A stretch of 64,000 nt of DNA from Streptomyces ortus (lineage in GTDB: Bacteria > Actinomycetota > Actinomycetes > Streptomycetales > Streptomycetaceae), in NCBI RefSeq assembly GCF_026341275.1, contig NZ_JAIFZO010000002.1:7904118-7968117 (forward strand). Direction: 5' to 3'. Made by a program: the position numbers and the translations under genes. Below the pieces are notes generated by a model. That model saw nothing but the letters and a program-made list of their open reading frames with translations, made no database searches and was not told the DNA's origin. Below, piece by piece: positions 52,980 to 62,632 of the stretch; positions within the stretch are counted from its first letter, which is position 1, and the number at the start of each line of letters is the position of its first letter.

Positions 52980-53113
52980 GGGACGCGGCCGGCTCCGGCC
53001 GGCCGCAGGGTGCGGCGGACGAGAACACGAGGCACTCCCAGCTCTGGCCCCGGGACTGAACCGGCCGGTATACAAGGGCAGTCATTCACCGTCCGCACCC
53101 AGGGGGAACCTCG

Positions 53114-54055
53114 ATGAACCGTCGCACCCGGTACGACAGGCCCGCATCGAACCGCCGCCGGGCGACCGCCGTGGCGGCAGCCGTCAGCGGCTGCGCCCTC
53201 GTCATCGCCTCCGCGGGGCCCGTCGCGGCACACGGGGGCGGCCCCGGCACAGGGCACGGTGGCGGCCATGGCAAGGGCACGGACTACGCCGCGCTGGGCG
53301 ACTCGTACACCTCCGGTCCCCTGATCCCGAAGCAGGTGGACGCGAACTGCGCCCGCTCCGACCGCAACTACCCCTCACTCGTCGCCGCGGAGCGCAGAGT
53401 GTCCACGTTCAAGGACGTGAGCTGCAGCGGTGCGACGACCGAGCACATGTGGAAGGCGCAGGGCACCAACCCGCCGCAGCTCAACGCCCTGCGGCGGAGC
53501 ACCGACCTGGTGACCGTCCAGATCGGCGGCAACGACTTCGGGTTCGGCTCCGTCATCACCACCTGCGCGCAACTGAGTGCGCAGGACCTCGCGGGCAATC
53601 CGTGCCAACGCCACTACACGTCGGCGTCCGGCGCCGACCAACTGACGCTGAAGATCCTCGACACCGCGCCCAAGATCGCCGCCGTACTGCGGGCCGTGCA
53701 CGCCAGGGCGCCGCACGCGCGCGTGCTCCTCGTCGGCTACCCGGATCTCCTGCCGGAGGACGGCAGCGGCTGCTACCCCTCGGTCCCGTTCGCGGCGAAG
53801 GACTTCCCGTATCTGCGCGACACCGGCAAGCGCCTGAACCTGATGATGCGCGCGGTGGCGAAGCTGAACCACGCGGAGTACGTCGACACGTACGGGCCCA
53901 CGATCGGCCACGACATGTGCAAGGCCCCCGCGGTCCGCTGGGTCGAACCCCTGCAGCCGGCCTCGCCCGCGGCCCCGGCACACCCCAATGCCAAGGGCGA
54001 GGCGGCCATGGCCGGTGCCGTACTGAAGCAGCTCCGCAAGGGGCACGGCCACTGA
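53114..54055 (+). CDS. Secreted SGNH-family esterase/lipase
   Basis: 313 residues with a Sec-type signal peptide (basic start, hydrophobic core, cleavage near AHGG) and a glycine/histidine-rich linker. The SGNH blocks are GDSYTSG (Ser), GGND and the late DTYGPTIGHDM plus AHPNAKG (His). Cysteines in pairs suggest disulfides, as in the Streptomyces family. It acts outside the cell on esters or lipids. Confidence 0.9.
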   Translation: MNRRTRYDRPASNRRRATAVAAAVSGCALVIASAGPVAAHGGGPGTGHGGGHGKGTDYAALGDSYTSGPLIPKQVDANCARSDRNYPSLVAAERRVSTFKDVSCSGATTEHMWKAQGTNPPQLNALRRSTDLVTVQIGGNDFGFGSVITTCAQLSAQDLAGNPCQRHYTSASGADQLTLKILDTAPKIAAVLRAVHARAPHARVLLVGYPDLLPEDGSGCYPSVPFAAKDFPYLRDTGKRLNLMMRAVAKLNHAEYVDTYGPTIGHDMCKAPAVRWVEPLQPASPAAPAHPNAKGEAAMAGAVLKQLRKGHGH

Positions 54056-54086
54056 CGGATGACCCCTTCCCGTCCGCTTTGCACCC

Positions 54087-54118
54087 CCTCCCGGAGCCGA
54101 CTCGCCGGTTTCGGGAGG
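54087..54118 (+). terminator. Possible terminator after the esterase gene
   Basis: CCTCCCG (54087-54093) pairs with CGGGAGG (54112-54118); the loop is 18 bases, so it is weak. Confidence 0.4.
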
Positions 54119-54218
54119 TACGTCGGCTCGTCTCGTTGAGGGATCACCATGTGCGATGAGGGGACTCGTGGGCACAGGGGAGTGGGGGGAGCCCGACAGT
54201 ACGCGGCCGGTGAAAGGG

Positions 54219-55580
54219 ATGAACATCGTGGTACGACCGAAGATCTTGGTGGTGGGAGCGGGCTTCGCGGGAGTGGAGTGCGTACGCCGCCTCGAACGCA
54301 AGCTGGGACCCGACGAGGCCGACCTGGCGCTGGTGACACCCTTCTCCTACCAGCTCTACCTGCCACTGCTGCCGCAGGTCGCCTCGGGGGTACTCACCCC
54401 GCAGTCCATCGCGGTGTCGCTGCGCCGCAGTCGCAGGTACCGCACCCGCATCATTCCCGGTGGCGCCATCGGCGTGGACGTGAAGGCCAAGGTCTGCGTC
54501 GTCCGCAAGATCACCGGCGAGATCGTCAACGAGCGGTACGACCGGATCGTGCTGGCACCGGGCAGCGTCACCCGTACCTTCGACATCCCGGGCCTCGCCG
54601 ACAACGCCCGCGGTATGAAGACGCTCGCCGAGGCCGCGTACATCCGTGACCATGTGATCTCGCAGCTCGACATCGCCGACGCCAGCCACGACGAGGCCGA
54701 GCGGGCGGCCCGGCTCCAGTTCGTGGTGGTCGGCGGCGGCTACGCCGGTACGGAGACGGCCGCGTGCCTGCAGCGCCTGACGCACAACGCCGTCAAGCGC
54801 TACCCCAGGCTCGATCCGAAGCTGATCAAGTGGCATCTGATCGACATCGCGCCGAAGCTGATGCCCGAACTGGGCGACAAACTCGGCGACAGCGCCCTGC
54901 AGATCCTGCGCAGGCGCGGCATCGACGTCTCCCTGGGCGTGTCCATCGAGAAGGCGGGCCCCGACGAGGTCACCTTCACCGACGGCCGGGTGATCCCGAC
55001 CCACACGCTGATCTGGACCGCCGGAGTCGCGGCCAGCCCGCTCATCGCGACCCTGGGCGCCGAGACGATCAAGGGGCGTCTCGCCGTCAGCTCGGAGATG
55101 TCCCTGCGCGGCCACGACGGCGTCTTCGCTCTCGGTGACGCCGCCGCCGTACCGGACGAGGCCAAGGACGTGGCGGGCGCCGTCTGCCCGCCGACCGCCC
55201 AGCACGCGATGCGCCAGGGCAGGCACGTCGCCGACAACGTCATCGCCTCGCTGCGCGGGCAGCGGATGACGCCGTACGTCCACAAGGACCTGGGACTCGT
55301 CGTCGACCTCGGCGGCTTCGACGCCGTGTCCAAGCCGCTCGGCATCGAGCTGCGCGGCCTGCCGGCGCTGGTGGCCGCCCGCGGCTACCACTGGGCGGCG
55401 TTGCGCACCAACGTGGCGAAGGCCCGGGTGGCGACGAACTGGGTGCTGAACTCCCTGGCGGGCGACGATTTCGTACGCACGGGGTTCCAGTCGCGTACGC
55501 CCGCGACGCTGCGGGACTTCGAGTACACGAACGCGTATCTGACGCCGGAGGAGATCCGGGAGCGCACCGCGGCCGGGTGA
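54219..55580 (+). CDS. Type II NADH dehydrogenase (NDH-2)-like flavoprotein
   Basis: 453 residues from ATG 54219; GTG 54228 has better spacing to GAAAGGG, and ATG 54156 is an upstream option. FAD loop VVGAGFAGVECVRRLE, NAD loop VVVGGGYAGTETAACL and the late FALGDAAAVPDE are intact. NDH-2 enzymes pass electrons from NADH to quinone without pumping protons. The C-terminal membrane-contact helices are present (LGLVVDLGGFDAVSKPLG). Confidence 0.88.
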   Translation: MNIVVRPKILVVGAGFAGVECVRRLERKLGPDEADLALVTPFSYQLYLPLLPQVASGVLTPQSIAVSLRRSRRYRTRIIPGGAIGVDVKAKVCVVRKITGEIVNERYDRIVLAPGSVTRTFDIPGLADNARGMKTLAEAAYIRDHVISQLDIADASHDEAERAARLQFVVVGGGYAGTETAACLQRLTHNAVKRYPRLDPKLIKWHLIDIAPKLMPELGDKLGDSALQILRRRGIDVSLGVSIEKAGPDEVTFTDGRVIPTHTLIWTAGVAASPLIATLGAETIKGRLAVSSEMSLRGHDGVFALGDAAAVPDEAKDVAGAVCPPTAQHAMRQGRHVADNVIASLRGQRMTPYVHKDLGLVVDLGGFDAVSKPLGIELRGLPALVAARGYHWAALRTNVAKARVATNWVLNSLAGDDFVRTGFQSRTPATLRDFEYTNAYLTPEEIRERTAAG

Positions 55581-56020
55581 CGAGCGCGTCCCTGCCGGTG
55601 CCTGAAGACGCGGTGCCCGAAGGTCCGGTGCCGGGAGAGTGACGTGGAACCCGGGTGGTCCCGGGCGTACGGAGGTGGGGCGCACGCCGGTTCGCGGCGT
55701 GCGCCCATCACTTCGCCCGGGGTGCCGCGCGAGTGCGCCGACGCCGTCCGCGCACCGCTCCGGGAGAATGCGGGGGACGAAGTCGGCCACGACGGCCCCT
55801 TCCGGACCGAGCCGCGCGTCGGCATCTCGCGGACAGCCCCGGAACAGGGGGCGGCCGACCGGCACAGAGCCTCCGCACATCACCGCGGGAACAGCGGGAC
55901 CTGCGTGGGTACCATCGACGTGCCCGTCTGCCCGTCACCTCCCACGCACCACGCGGACACCATCCACCACACAACAGCGCAACGGGGCCCACGGCCCCCC
56001 ACCACACGATGGGGTAACCA
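55581..56020. other. Gap before the DUF475 gene
   Basis: 440 bases without a supported gene. I looked for a Mn2+ (yybP-ykoY) leader, frequent before TerC-type genes, and did not see it. The last part, GATGGGG, may be the ribosome site for GTG 56021. Confidence 0.45.
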
Positions 56021-57169
56021 GTGCTTCTGAAAACCTTCGGCTGGTCGTTCGCGGTCACCGCGCTCGCCCTGGCCGCAGCGGTCTTCTACGGAGGGTGGAC
56101 CGGCTTCGGCATCGTGGCGATCCTCGCCATCCTCGAGATCTCCCTGTCGTTCGACAACGCGGTCGTCAACGCCGGAATCCTGAAGAAGATGAACGCCTTC
56201 TGGCAGAAGATCTTCCTCACCGTCGGTGTCCTCATCGCCGTGTTCGGTATGCGACTGGTCTTCCCCGTCGTCATCGTGGCGGTCAGCGCCTCCATGGGCC
56301 CGATCGAGGCCGTCGACCTCGCCCTCACGGACAAGGACCGCTACCAGCAACTGGTCACCGACGCCCACCCGTCGATCGCCGCCTTCGGTGGCATCTTCCT
56401 GCTGATGATCTTCCTCGACTTCATCTTCGAGGACCGTGACATCAAGTGGCTCGGCTGGCTGGAGCGCCCGCTCGCCAAGCTCGGCAAGGTCGACATGCTG
56501 TCGGTCTGCATCGCGTTGATCGTGCTGCTGATCACCTCCCTGACCTTCGCGGCCCACGCCCACCAGCACGGTGGCGCGCATGCCGACAAGGCGGAAACGG
56601 TCCTGCTCTCGGGTATCGCGGGCCTGGTCACGTACATGATCGTGGGTGGTCTCTCCGGCCACTTCGAGAACCGGATCGAAGAGGACGAGGAACGGGAGCA
56701 GGAGGCGCAGGGCGAGGCCGAACGCACCGGGAAACCGCGCTCCGCGGTCGCCCTGGCGGGCAAGGCCGCCTTCTTCATGTTCCTGTACCTCGAAGTCCTG
56801 GACGCGTCCTTCTCCTTCGACGGCGTCATCGGTGCCTTCGCCATCACCAACGACATCGTCCTGATGGCCCTGGGCCTCGGTACCGGCGCGATGTACGTCC
56901 GTTCGCTGACCGTGTACCTGGTCCGCCAGGGCACCCTCGACGACTACGTCTACCTGGAGCACGGCGCCCACTACGCGATCGGCGCCCTGTCGGTCATCCT
57001 CCTCGTCACCATCCAGTACGAGATCAACGAGGTGATCACCGGACTCGTCGGCGTCGTCCTGATCGCCTGGTCCTTCTGGTCCTCCGTGCGCCGCAACAAG
57101 GCACTCGCCAAGGAGGGCTCGGACGACCCCGCCGATCCGGACAAGAGCAGGGCCGTGACCGGTACCTGA
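56021..57169 (+). CDS. DUF475 (TerC-like) integral membrane protein
   Basis: 382 residues from GTG 56021. Seven or more helices carry two acidic segments typical of TerC/Alx proteins: EISLSFDNAVVNAGIL and the later FSFDGVIGAFAITNDIVLMA. A charged linker (about 222-245) separates the halves. Relatives move metal ions such as manganese or calcium or protect against tellurite. It is followed by a bidirectional terminator. Confidence 0.88.
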   Translation: MLLKTFGWSFAVTALALAAAVFYGGWTGFGIVAILAILEISLSFDNAVVNAGILKKMNAFWQKIFLTVGVLIAVFGMRLVFPVVIVAVSASMGPIEAVDLALTDKDRYQQLVTDAHPSIAAFGGIFLLMIFLDFIFEDRDIKWLGWLERPLAKLGKVDMLSVCIALIVLLITSLTFAAHAHQHGGAHADKAETVLLSGIAGLVTYMIVGGLSGHFENRIEEDEEREQEAQGEAERTGKPRSAVALAGKAAFFMFLYLEVLDASFSFDGVIGAFAITNDIVLMALGLGTGAMYVRSLTVYLVRQGTLDDYVYLEHGAHYAIGALSVILLVTIQYEINEVITGLVGVVLIAWSFWSSVRRNKALAKEGSDDPADPDKSRAVTGT

Positions 57170-57221
57170 CGCCCCGGCCGGCCGTACGTACGTCCGTTCT
57201 GTGACGTCGATGTGTCCTCCA

Positions 57222-57258
57222 GGGCCCCACTCCGCCGCCGACGGCGAGGGTGGGGCCC
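57222..57258. terminator. Bidirectional terminator between DUF475 and ynfA
   Basis: GGGCCCCAC (57222-57230) pairs with GTGGGGCCC (57250-57258); an inner CCGCCG/CGGCG pair extends the structure. It sits between two convergent genes. Confidence 0.78.
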
Positions 57259-57259
57259 G

Positions 57260-57595
57260 TCAGTGCGAGCGGGGAGCGTACATGATCACCGCCATGCCGG
57301 TGAGGCAGACCAGGGCGCCGACGATGTCGTAGCGGTCGGGGCGGTAACCGTCGGCGACCATGCCCCAGGCGATCGATCCCGCGACGAAGACCCCGCCGTA
57401 AGCGGCGAGGATACGACCGAAGTTGTCGTCGGACTGGAAGGTGGCGACCACACCGTAGAGGCCGAGCGCGATGACGCCGGCGCCGATCCAGATCCAGCCC
57501 CTGTGCTCACGGACGCCCTGCCACACCAGCCAGGCGCCGCCGATCTCGAAGAGGGCGGCGACGACGAACAGGGCGACGGAACGAGCGACGATCAT
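57260..57595 (-). CDS. ynfA: YnfA-family small membrane protein
   Basis: 111 residues, four helices, with the family marks FEIGGAWLVWQGVREHRGW and YGVVATFQSDDNFGRILAAYGGVF. These resemble small multidrug-resistance proteins and are thought to act as dimers; substrates are little known. Confidence 0.92.
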   Translation of the reverse strand: MIVARSVALFVVAALFEIGGAWLVWQGVREHRGWIWIGAGVIALGLYGVVATFQSDDNFGRILAAYGGVFVAGSIAWGMVADGYRPDRYDIVGALVCLTGMAVIMYAPRSH

Positions 57596-57710
57596 AACGA
57601 CCGACCCTACCCGCGTACCCTGCGCGCGCCTTCAACGTCCGACGCCCCCTGAGTCAGTTGCGCGGACGCGCCGCGCGCGCAGGGACGGCTGAGCACAGCC
57701 CACCTGCGGC

Positions 57711-57748
57711 CGGCCGACCGCCCCACCGGCCGACCGCCCCACCGGCCG
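57711..57748. repeat. Tandem GGCCGACCGCCCCACC repeat
   Basis: Two adjacent copies of a 16-base unit followed by a partial third, between ynfA and the STAS gene. Confidence 0.6.
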
Positions 57749-57790
57749 GGCGCACGAGGCGACCGGCGAGGCGGGTGCCCGGGCGTGCGC

Positions 57791-58156
57791 TCAGGCGTTC
57801 ACGGCCTGTTCGATGGTGGGGTGGCAACTGATCAACGTGTCCATGCCGACGATCTGCAGGATCCGCAGCACGGATTCCTGCGCGCCGGCGATGCGCAGCC
57901 AGCCCTCTGTGGCACTCACGGCCTGGTACGCGCCGATGAAGACGCTGATCCCGCTTGAGTCCATGAAGGTCACACCGCTGAGGTCGACCACCGTCCGCGG
58001 ACGCGTCGTGCCGTCGGGCGGCAGCAGGGCCTTGCCGAGCATGTCCTTGACGGTGTGGTCGATCTCGCCTCGCACGGTCACGACTCGGATGCCGCCGATG
58101 GCGGAGTGCTCGACGGAGAGCCGGCCTGGCTGATCCACGCTCTGAATGGGGGTCAC
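57791..58156 (-). CDS. Anti-sigma factor antagonist (STAS domain)
   Basis: 121 residues from GTG 58156 (GAGGAGA just upstream); ATG 58216 would add 20 residues. The STAS core is IRVVTVRGEIDHTVKDML and RTVVDLSGVTFMDSSGISVF, where the Ser after Asp is the switch phosphorylation site. It is divergent from an RsbW-like ATP-binding protein at 58325, a natural switch pair. Confidence 0.85.
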   Translation of the reverse strand: MTPIQSVDQPGRLSVEHSAIGGIRVVTVRGEIDHTVKDMLGKALLPPDGTTRPRTVVDLSGVTFMDSSGISVFIGAYQAVSATEGWLRIAGAQESVLRILQIVGMDTLISCHPTIEQAVNA

Positions 58157-58324
58157 CGTCTCCTCGACTGCGGTTGTGTGCCCGGACTCGTCCCGGGCCA
58201 CGAGGTGCCCGGCCATTGTGCCCGAACGCGTTACCTCATGCACCCACACAGTTGTGCCGGAGAGCACATTTGTACGATGCATGAATGGCGGGGCGAAGGG
58301 TAGCGGAGCGCCTGTGAACGGAGA

Positions 58325-58786
58325 ATGAGGGCGATGCCGGTGGGATCCCACGACGACGGTGACGGCTGTACCGGGTCGGACAGACATGCGATACAGACCG
58401 GCTTCGCCATAGGCGGGGGCGACGGATGCATCGCCGAGGCCCGCCATCACGCCGCGGCCTTCCTCGAACGGGTCCGCACCGAGCGGCGCGCGCCCGTGAC
58501 GGCCCGCGTGCTGGATCTGACCCAGCTGGTGGTCAGTGAGCTGGTCACCAATGCCTGCAAGTACGCTCCCGGGCCCGCCCTGATGGAGCTGCGCGTCACC
58601 TGCGAGACCGTGGACGTCATCGTGTGGGACAGCGATCCGACGGTCCCCGAGGCGCATGCCGCCGACGCGGGCAGGGTCGGCCAGCACGGCCTGGAGATCG
58701 TCAAGGCCGTGGCCCAGGACCTGCGGATCCACGCGGAGCCGGTCGGCAAGCGGATAACGGCCCGCATCGCCCTGGCCGACCCGTAA
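58325..58786 (+). CDS. RsbW/SpoIIAB-like ATP-binding anti-sigma kinase
   Basis: 153 residues from ATG 58325 (ATG 58334 alternative). The GHKL N-box ELVTNACKYAPG and G1-like VIVWDSDPTVP with GQHGLEIVKAV are visible. It would phosphorylate the STAS protein encoded divergently and hold a sigma factor inactive. No sigma factor gene lies next to it. Confidence 0.85.
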   Translation: MRAMPVGSHDDGDGCTGSDRHAIQTGFAIGGGDGCIAEARHHAAAFLERVRTERRAPVTARVLDLTQLVVSELVTNACKYAPGPALMELRVTCETVDVIVWDSDPTVPEAHAADAGRVGQHGLEIVKAVAQDLRIHAEPVGKRITARIALADP

Positions 58787-58828
58787 GGTGCCCGGGTCGA
58801 CGGCCTGGGGCGAACGCACCACCCTCTT

Positions 58829-58911
<83 letters not shown>

Positions 58912-59028
58912 ACGCTCGCGGCCGGCTCCCGCGAGGCCAGGACCGTACCTGTCCGGATCTGCTCGTAGCCTGGACCGGCAGCCCGCCACCGCCCGCCCCG
59001 CAGTGTCTCGCCCGACAGAGGGACCGCC

Positions 59029-60144
59029 ATGCCGTTCGCCGACGAGCTCATCGGCCGCCACACCGTGCAGAGCCTCACGCATGCCATCCAGGTCGCCGCC
59101 CCGGACGCCGAACTGACGGCGCTGCGCGCGGCGCCCGGGCTGATCGATCCGTTGTCCCTGCGGGAGCGTGCCGATCTGCTGCGCGACGCCCTGCTCGCGG
59201 ACCTCCCGGGTGACTACGCCGCGCTGGCCCGGACCGTACGCGTCGCCCGCGACGACGCCCCGCAGTTCACCGGTTGGCTGATCTGGCCGGTGACCGCCGC
59301 GCTCGCCACCCGCGCCGTCCAGGAGAGCGGAGCGGCAACCTTCGACGACGCGATGGACCTCCTCGCGAGTCTCACCGGGCGGCTGTCCTCGGAGTTCGCC
59401 CTCAGGACACTGCTGCGGCACGATCTCGACCGGGCCCTCGGCATCGTCGTGGACGAGTGGACCCGTTCTGCCGACCCCGACGTGCGCAGGCTGGCCTCCG
59501 AAGGCACTCGTCCCTACCTTCCCTGGGCGGTACGGGTCCCGGACATCCTGGCCCGTCCCGCGGTGACCGTGCCCATCCTGGACGCCCTCCACCGGGACGA
59601 GAGCGACTACGTACGCCGCTCGGTCGCCAACCATCTCAACGACCTCAGCCGCGACCATCCCGAGGTCGTCGTCGACACGGCCCGCCGCTGGCTGGAGAGC
59701 CCCGGCGCGGGCACCGAGCGCCTGGTGCGCCACGGGCTGCGCACCCTGGTCAAACGAGGGCACCCCGGCGCCCTGGAACTGCTCGGTTTCGCACCCGCGA
59801 CCGTGGAGGTCGAGGGTCCCCGACTGGACCGGAACGACGTCCCGTTCGGCGGCACGGTCCGCTTCACGGCGTCGATCCGCAACACCGGCGACGCCGAGGC
59901 GCGGCTCACGATCGACTACGTCGTGCACCATCGCAAGGCCAACGGCGGCCAGACCGGCAAGACCTTCAAACTCACCACCCGCACCCTCGCGCCGGGCGAA
60001 CGGATCGACATCGCGCGGGAGCATTCGTTCCGGCCGATCACCACCCGCCGCTACCACCCCGGACCGCACGCGATCGCCCTGCAGATCAACGGAGTCGCGA
60101 CACCCCGCGCCGACTTCGAACTGAGGGCCCCGGACGCGCCATGA
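59029..60144 (+). CDS. AlkD-like DNA alkylation repair HEAT protein
   Basis: 371 residues of tandem helical repeats, with blocks SVANHLNDLSRDHPEVVVDT, GTERLVRHGLRTLVKRGHPG and an N-terminal FADELIGRHTVQSLTHAI. AlkD-type proteins flip or excise N3/N7 alkylated bases. The late part (about 260-371) is beta-rich, unlike classical AlkD, so it carries an extra domain. Confidence 0.8.
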   Translation: MPFADELIGRHTVQSLTHAIQVAAPDAELTALRAAPGLIDPLSLRERADLLRDALLADLPGDYAALARTVRVARDDAPQFTGWLIWPVTAALATRAVQESGAATFDDAMDLLASLTGRLSSEFALRTLLRHDLDRALGIVVDEWTRSADPDVRRLASEGTRPYLPWAVRVPDILARPAVTVPILDALHRDESDYVRRSVANHLNDLSRDHPEVVVDTARRWLESPGAGTERLVRHGLRTLVKRGHPGALELLGFAPATVEVEGPRLDRNDVPFGGTVRFTASIRNTGDAEARLTIDYVVHHRKANGGQTGKTFKLTTRTLAPGERIDIAREHSFRPITTRRYHPGPHAIALQINGVATPRADFELRAPDAP

Positions 60145-60180
60145 GCGCCCCGCCCGCACGTCTCCGCCAGGTGCCGTCGG

Positions 60181-60816
60181 TCAGACGTCAGCGGGTTCCG
60201 AGAGGGCCAACCGTGCCGAGGGCGGCAGCGGTGCGTGCGGGGGACGGGCCTCGAACGCCTGGATCACGAAGCCGGCGAAGCGCCGGGAGGCCGTGACCTG
60301 GGCATCGGTCGACGCGGTGTGGATCCCCTTGTTTGCCATCAGCATGAGAACGAGGTCGTCCAGGACGAAGTCGGGACGCAGGCGCCCGGCCTCCTGGGCC
60401 CGCCGGGCCAGCCCGGCGACCGCACGCATCGTGTACGCGCGGCCCGTGTCCACGTTCCCCGGCGCGCCGGGGAACGTGGACATGAAGGCTTCCGTGAAGC
60501 CGCGGTCGCGTGCGTGCAGTTCGCACACCTTCTCGATCACCTGGCAGAAGCCCCGCCAGGGATCGGGATCCGCGCACCCGTCGTCGACGATGTCACGGCA
60601 CGCGCGCACCTGGTCCGCGAAGACCGCCGTGATCAGTGCCTGCTTGGTCGGGAAGCGGCGGTACAGGGTGGCGGGACCGACCGCGGCGCGCCGGGCGATC
60701 TCCCGCATCGGCACGTCCAGGCCCTCGGCCGCGAACAGTTTCCCGGCCGCGTCGAGGATGCGGTCGCGGTTGTCCACGGCGTCGGAACGCAGCGTGTGAG
60801 GCAAACGATCGGTCAC
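60181..60816 (-). CDS. TetR-family regulator
   Basis: 211 residues from GTG 60816 (GTG 60825 alternative). The helix-turn-helix is REIARRAAVGPATLYRRFPT preceded by NRDRILDAAGKLF. It is divergent from a quinone oxidoreductase gene, which it likely represses. GGACG-GGGG-CGTCC (60837-60850) in the gap is a candidate operator. Confidence 0.88.
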   Translation of the reverse strand: MTDRLPHTLRSDAVDNRDRILDAAGKLFAAEGLDVPMREIARRAAVGPATLYRRFPTKQALITAVFADQVRACRDIVDDGCADPDPWRGFCQVIEKVCELHARDRGFTEAFMSTFPGAPGNVDTGRAYTMRAVAGLARRAQEAGRLRPDFVLDDLVLMLMANKGIHTASTDAQVTASRRFAGFVIQAFEARPPHAPLPPSARLALSEPADV

Positions 60817-60836
60817 CTCTCTCACTTTACCCAAGT

Positions 60837-60850
60837 GGACGGGGGCGTCC
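60837..60850. promoter_or_regulatory. Possible TetR operator
   Basis: GGACG-GGGG-CGTCC dyad in the 109-base divergent region; GTTAAC follows at once and a third CGTCC lies at 60855-60859. Confidence 0.45.
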
Positions 60851-60925
60851 GTTAACGTCCGGAGGTGGCAGCAGGCGCCGGGACCCGCGGGCCCGGCGTA
60901 CCGGTACGAGCACAGGGAGACGGCT

Positions 60926-61888
60926 TTGAAGGCGATCGTGATCCGGACGTACGGAGGCCCCGAAGGTCTGGCCGTGGTCGACCTGCCGACACCTTCACCG
61001 GCCGCCGGACAGGTACTGATCGCTGCTGAGGCGGTGGGCGTCGGCGGGGTGGACACCGTGATCCGAAGTGGCGCGCTGGCCGCCTACGGCTTCGAGGAGG
61101 GGCATGTCCCGGGCAGCGAGACGGCGGGCACGGTCACCGCGGTGGGCGACGGCGTCGACACGTCATGGGTCGGCCGTCGGGTGTGGGGTTTCACCGGCAC
61201 GGGAGGTGGCTGCGCCGAACAGGCCGTGGTCCCGGTGCGGGAGATCCTTCCCCTCCCGGACGACCTCTCCGCCGCGGACGCGGTGACGCTCGGCAGCTCC
61301 GGAGTCGTGGCCCACTACGCGCTGGCGCACGCCCGTTTCACCCCCGGCGAGACGGTCCTGGTGCGCGGCGCGGCGGGCGGTATCGGCGTCATGGCCGTCC
61401 AGTTGGCGGCCCAGGGCGGTGCCGCCGCGGTGGCGGTCACCACCTCGTCGGCCGAACGCGGCGCGCGGCTCCGCCGGTTGGGCGCGACCCAGGTACTGGA
61501 CCGCTCCGGCGAGGGCGGCCAGGGCGCTCCCGCGCACTACGACGTCATCATCGACATCGTCGCCGGTGACGACATGCCGTCGTTCTTCGACAGGCTCGCT
61601 CCGAACGGCCGCATGGTCGTCGTCGGTGTCGTGGCGGGTCAGCCGCCGGCGGACTTCGGTACGAAGATGATGGACGCGTTCCGTAGGTCGCTGAGCTTCG
61701 CCACCTTCAGCGCGGACACCGTCCCCTCGGGCGACCGGCATGCCGTACGGAGCGAGCAGTTCGCCGCGGCGGGCCGGGGCGAACTGGCGGCGGTCGTGCA
61801 TGAGGTGCTGCCGCTGGACCAGGCCGTGACGGCCCACCGGAGGATGGACGACGGTGAGGTCTTCGGCAGGATCGTGCTGACGCCGTAA
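60926..61888 (+). CDS. Quinone oxidoreductase-like MDR enzyme
   Basis: 320 residues from TTG 60926. The zinc-free quinone-reductase subgroup is indicated by GPEGLAVVDLPTPSPAAGQV and the NADPH loop RGAAGGIGVMAVQLA. No structural zinc cysteines are present. It reduces quinones or reactive enones with NADPH under control of the divergent TetR protein. Confidence 0.88.
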   Translation: MKAIVIRTYGGPEGLAVVDLPTPSPAAGQVLIAAEAVGVGGVDTVIRSGALAAYGFEEGHVPGSETAGTVTAVGDGVDTSWVGRRVWGFTGTGGGCAEQAVVPVREILPLPDDLSAADAVTLGSSGVVAHYALAHARFTPGETVLVRGAAGGIGVMAVQLAAQGGAAAVAVTTSSAERGARLRRLGATQVLDRSGEGGQGAPAHYDVIIDIVAGDDMPSFFDRLAPNGRMVVVGVVAGQPPADFGTKMMDAFRRSLSFATFSADTVPSGDRHAVRSEQFAAAGRGELAAVVHEVLPLDQAVTAHRRMDDGEVFGRIVLTP

Positions 61889-62632
61889 CCGCCGCGGAGA
61901 GCGTGGTCTCAGCCGGAGAAACGTCTTCGCCGGGGCCACCGTGGTCATCGCGCTCGCCGGACTCTCGGCGGCGGGTGTCCCGCTGCTGACCTCCCTGGGT
62001 CTTGCGTCCGCGGGAGCCGTCGCCGCCGCCGTCGTACTGGCACTGGGACTGCTCCCCGCACTGCTGGGCATGTGCGGCCACAGACTCATCCCCAGGGCCG
62101 GCACCCGCACCCGCTGGGGCCGCCGAGCGGCACGGGAGCCGGGCGGGCCCTCCACGGGTGTGCGCTGGACCGAGGGCGTACTGCGTCGGCCGGTGCGTAC
62201 GCTGATCCTCGGAACCGTCGCCCTCGTCGCGCTCGCCCTCCCGGCGATGCAGCTCAAGCTCGCCCTGACCGACGAGGGCAACAGCCCCACCACGACGTCG
62301 AGCCGTCAGGCCTACGACGTGGTCGGGGACGTCTTCGGCCCCGGGGGCGAACGGCCCGCTCGTCATCCTTGTCGAGGACGACGACCCGGCCGCCGTCGCC
62401 TCGACGGCCACCGCCGTCGAGGGCAGGCTGCGGGAGGTCAAGGGCATCGCGGACGTCAGCGGCGTCGAGGTGGCCGAGGACGAGTCGGCCGCACGCATCC
62501 GGATCATCCCCGACACCGGACCGCGTACCCAGCGGACCAGCGACCTGGTGTCCCGGCTGCGCACCGAGATGAAGCCCCTCGCGGCGTCGGGCGGCAGTTG
62601 TGTCGCCGTCACCGGACTGACCGCCGTCAGCG
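61889..62632 (+). pseudogene. MMPL-family transporter fragment, truncated at both ends and frameshifted
   Basis: A frame starts abruptly after the oxidoreductase stop with RRNVFAGATVVIALAGLSA and helices LLTSLGLASAGAVAAAVVLA, LLPALLGMCGHRLIPR and later TVALVALALPAMQLKLALTD, the pattern of MMPL/RND lipid transporters. A frameshift near 62345 moves it to another frame (PLVILVEDDDPAAVASTATA). It ends near 62632 in VAVTGLTAVS, where it runs into a LysR gene. The N-terminal and C-terminal halves of the transporter are absent. Confidence 0.75.

Noticed and set aside
55581..56020. Manganese (yybP-ykoY) riboswitch before the DUF475 gene
   Set aside because: Expected conserved loops were not found by eye.
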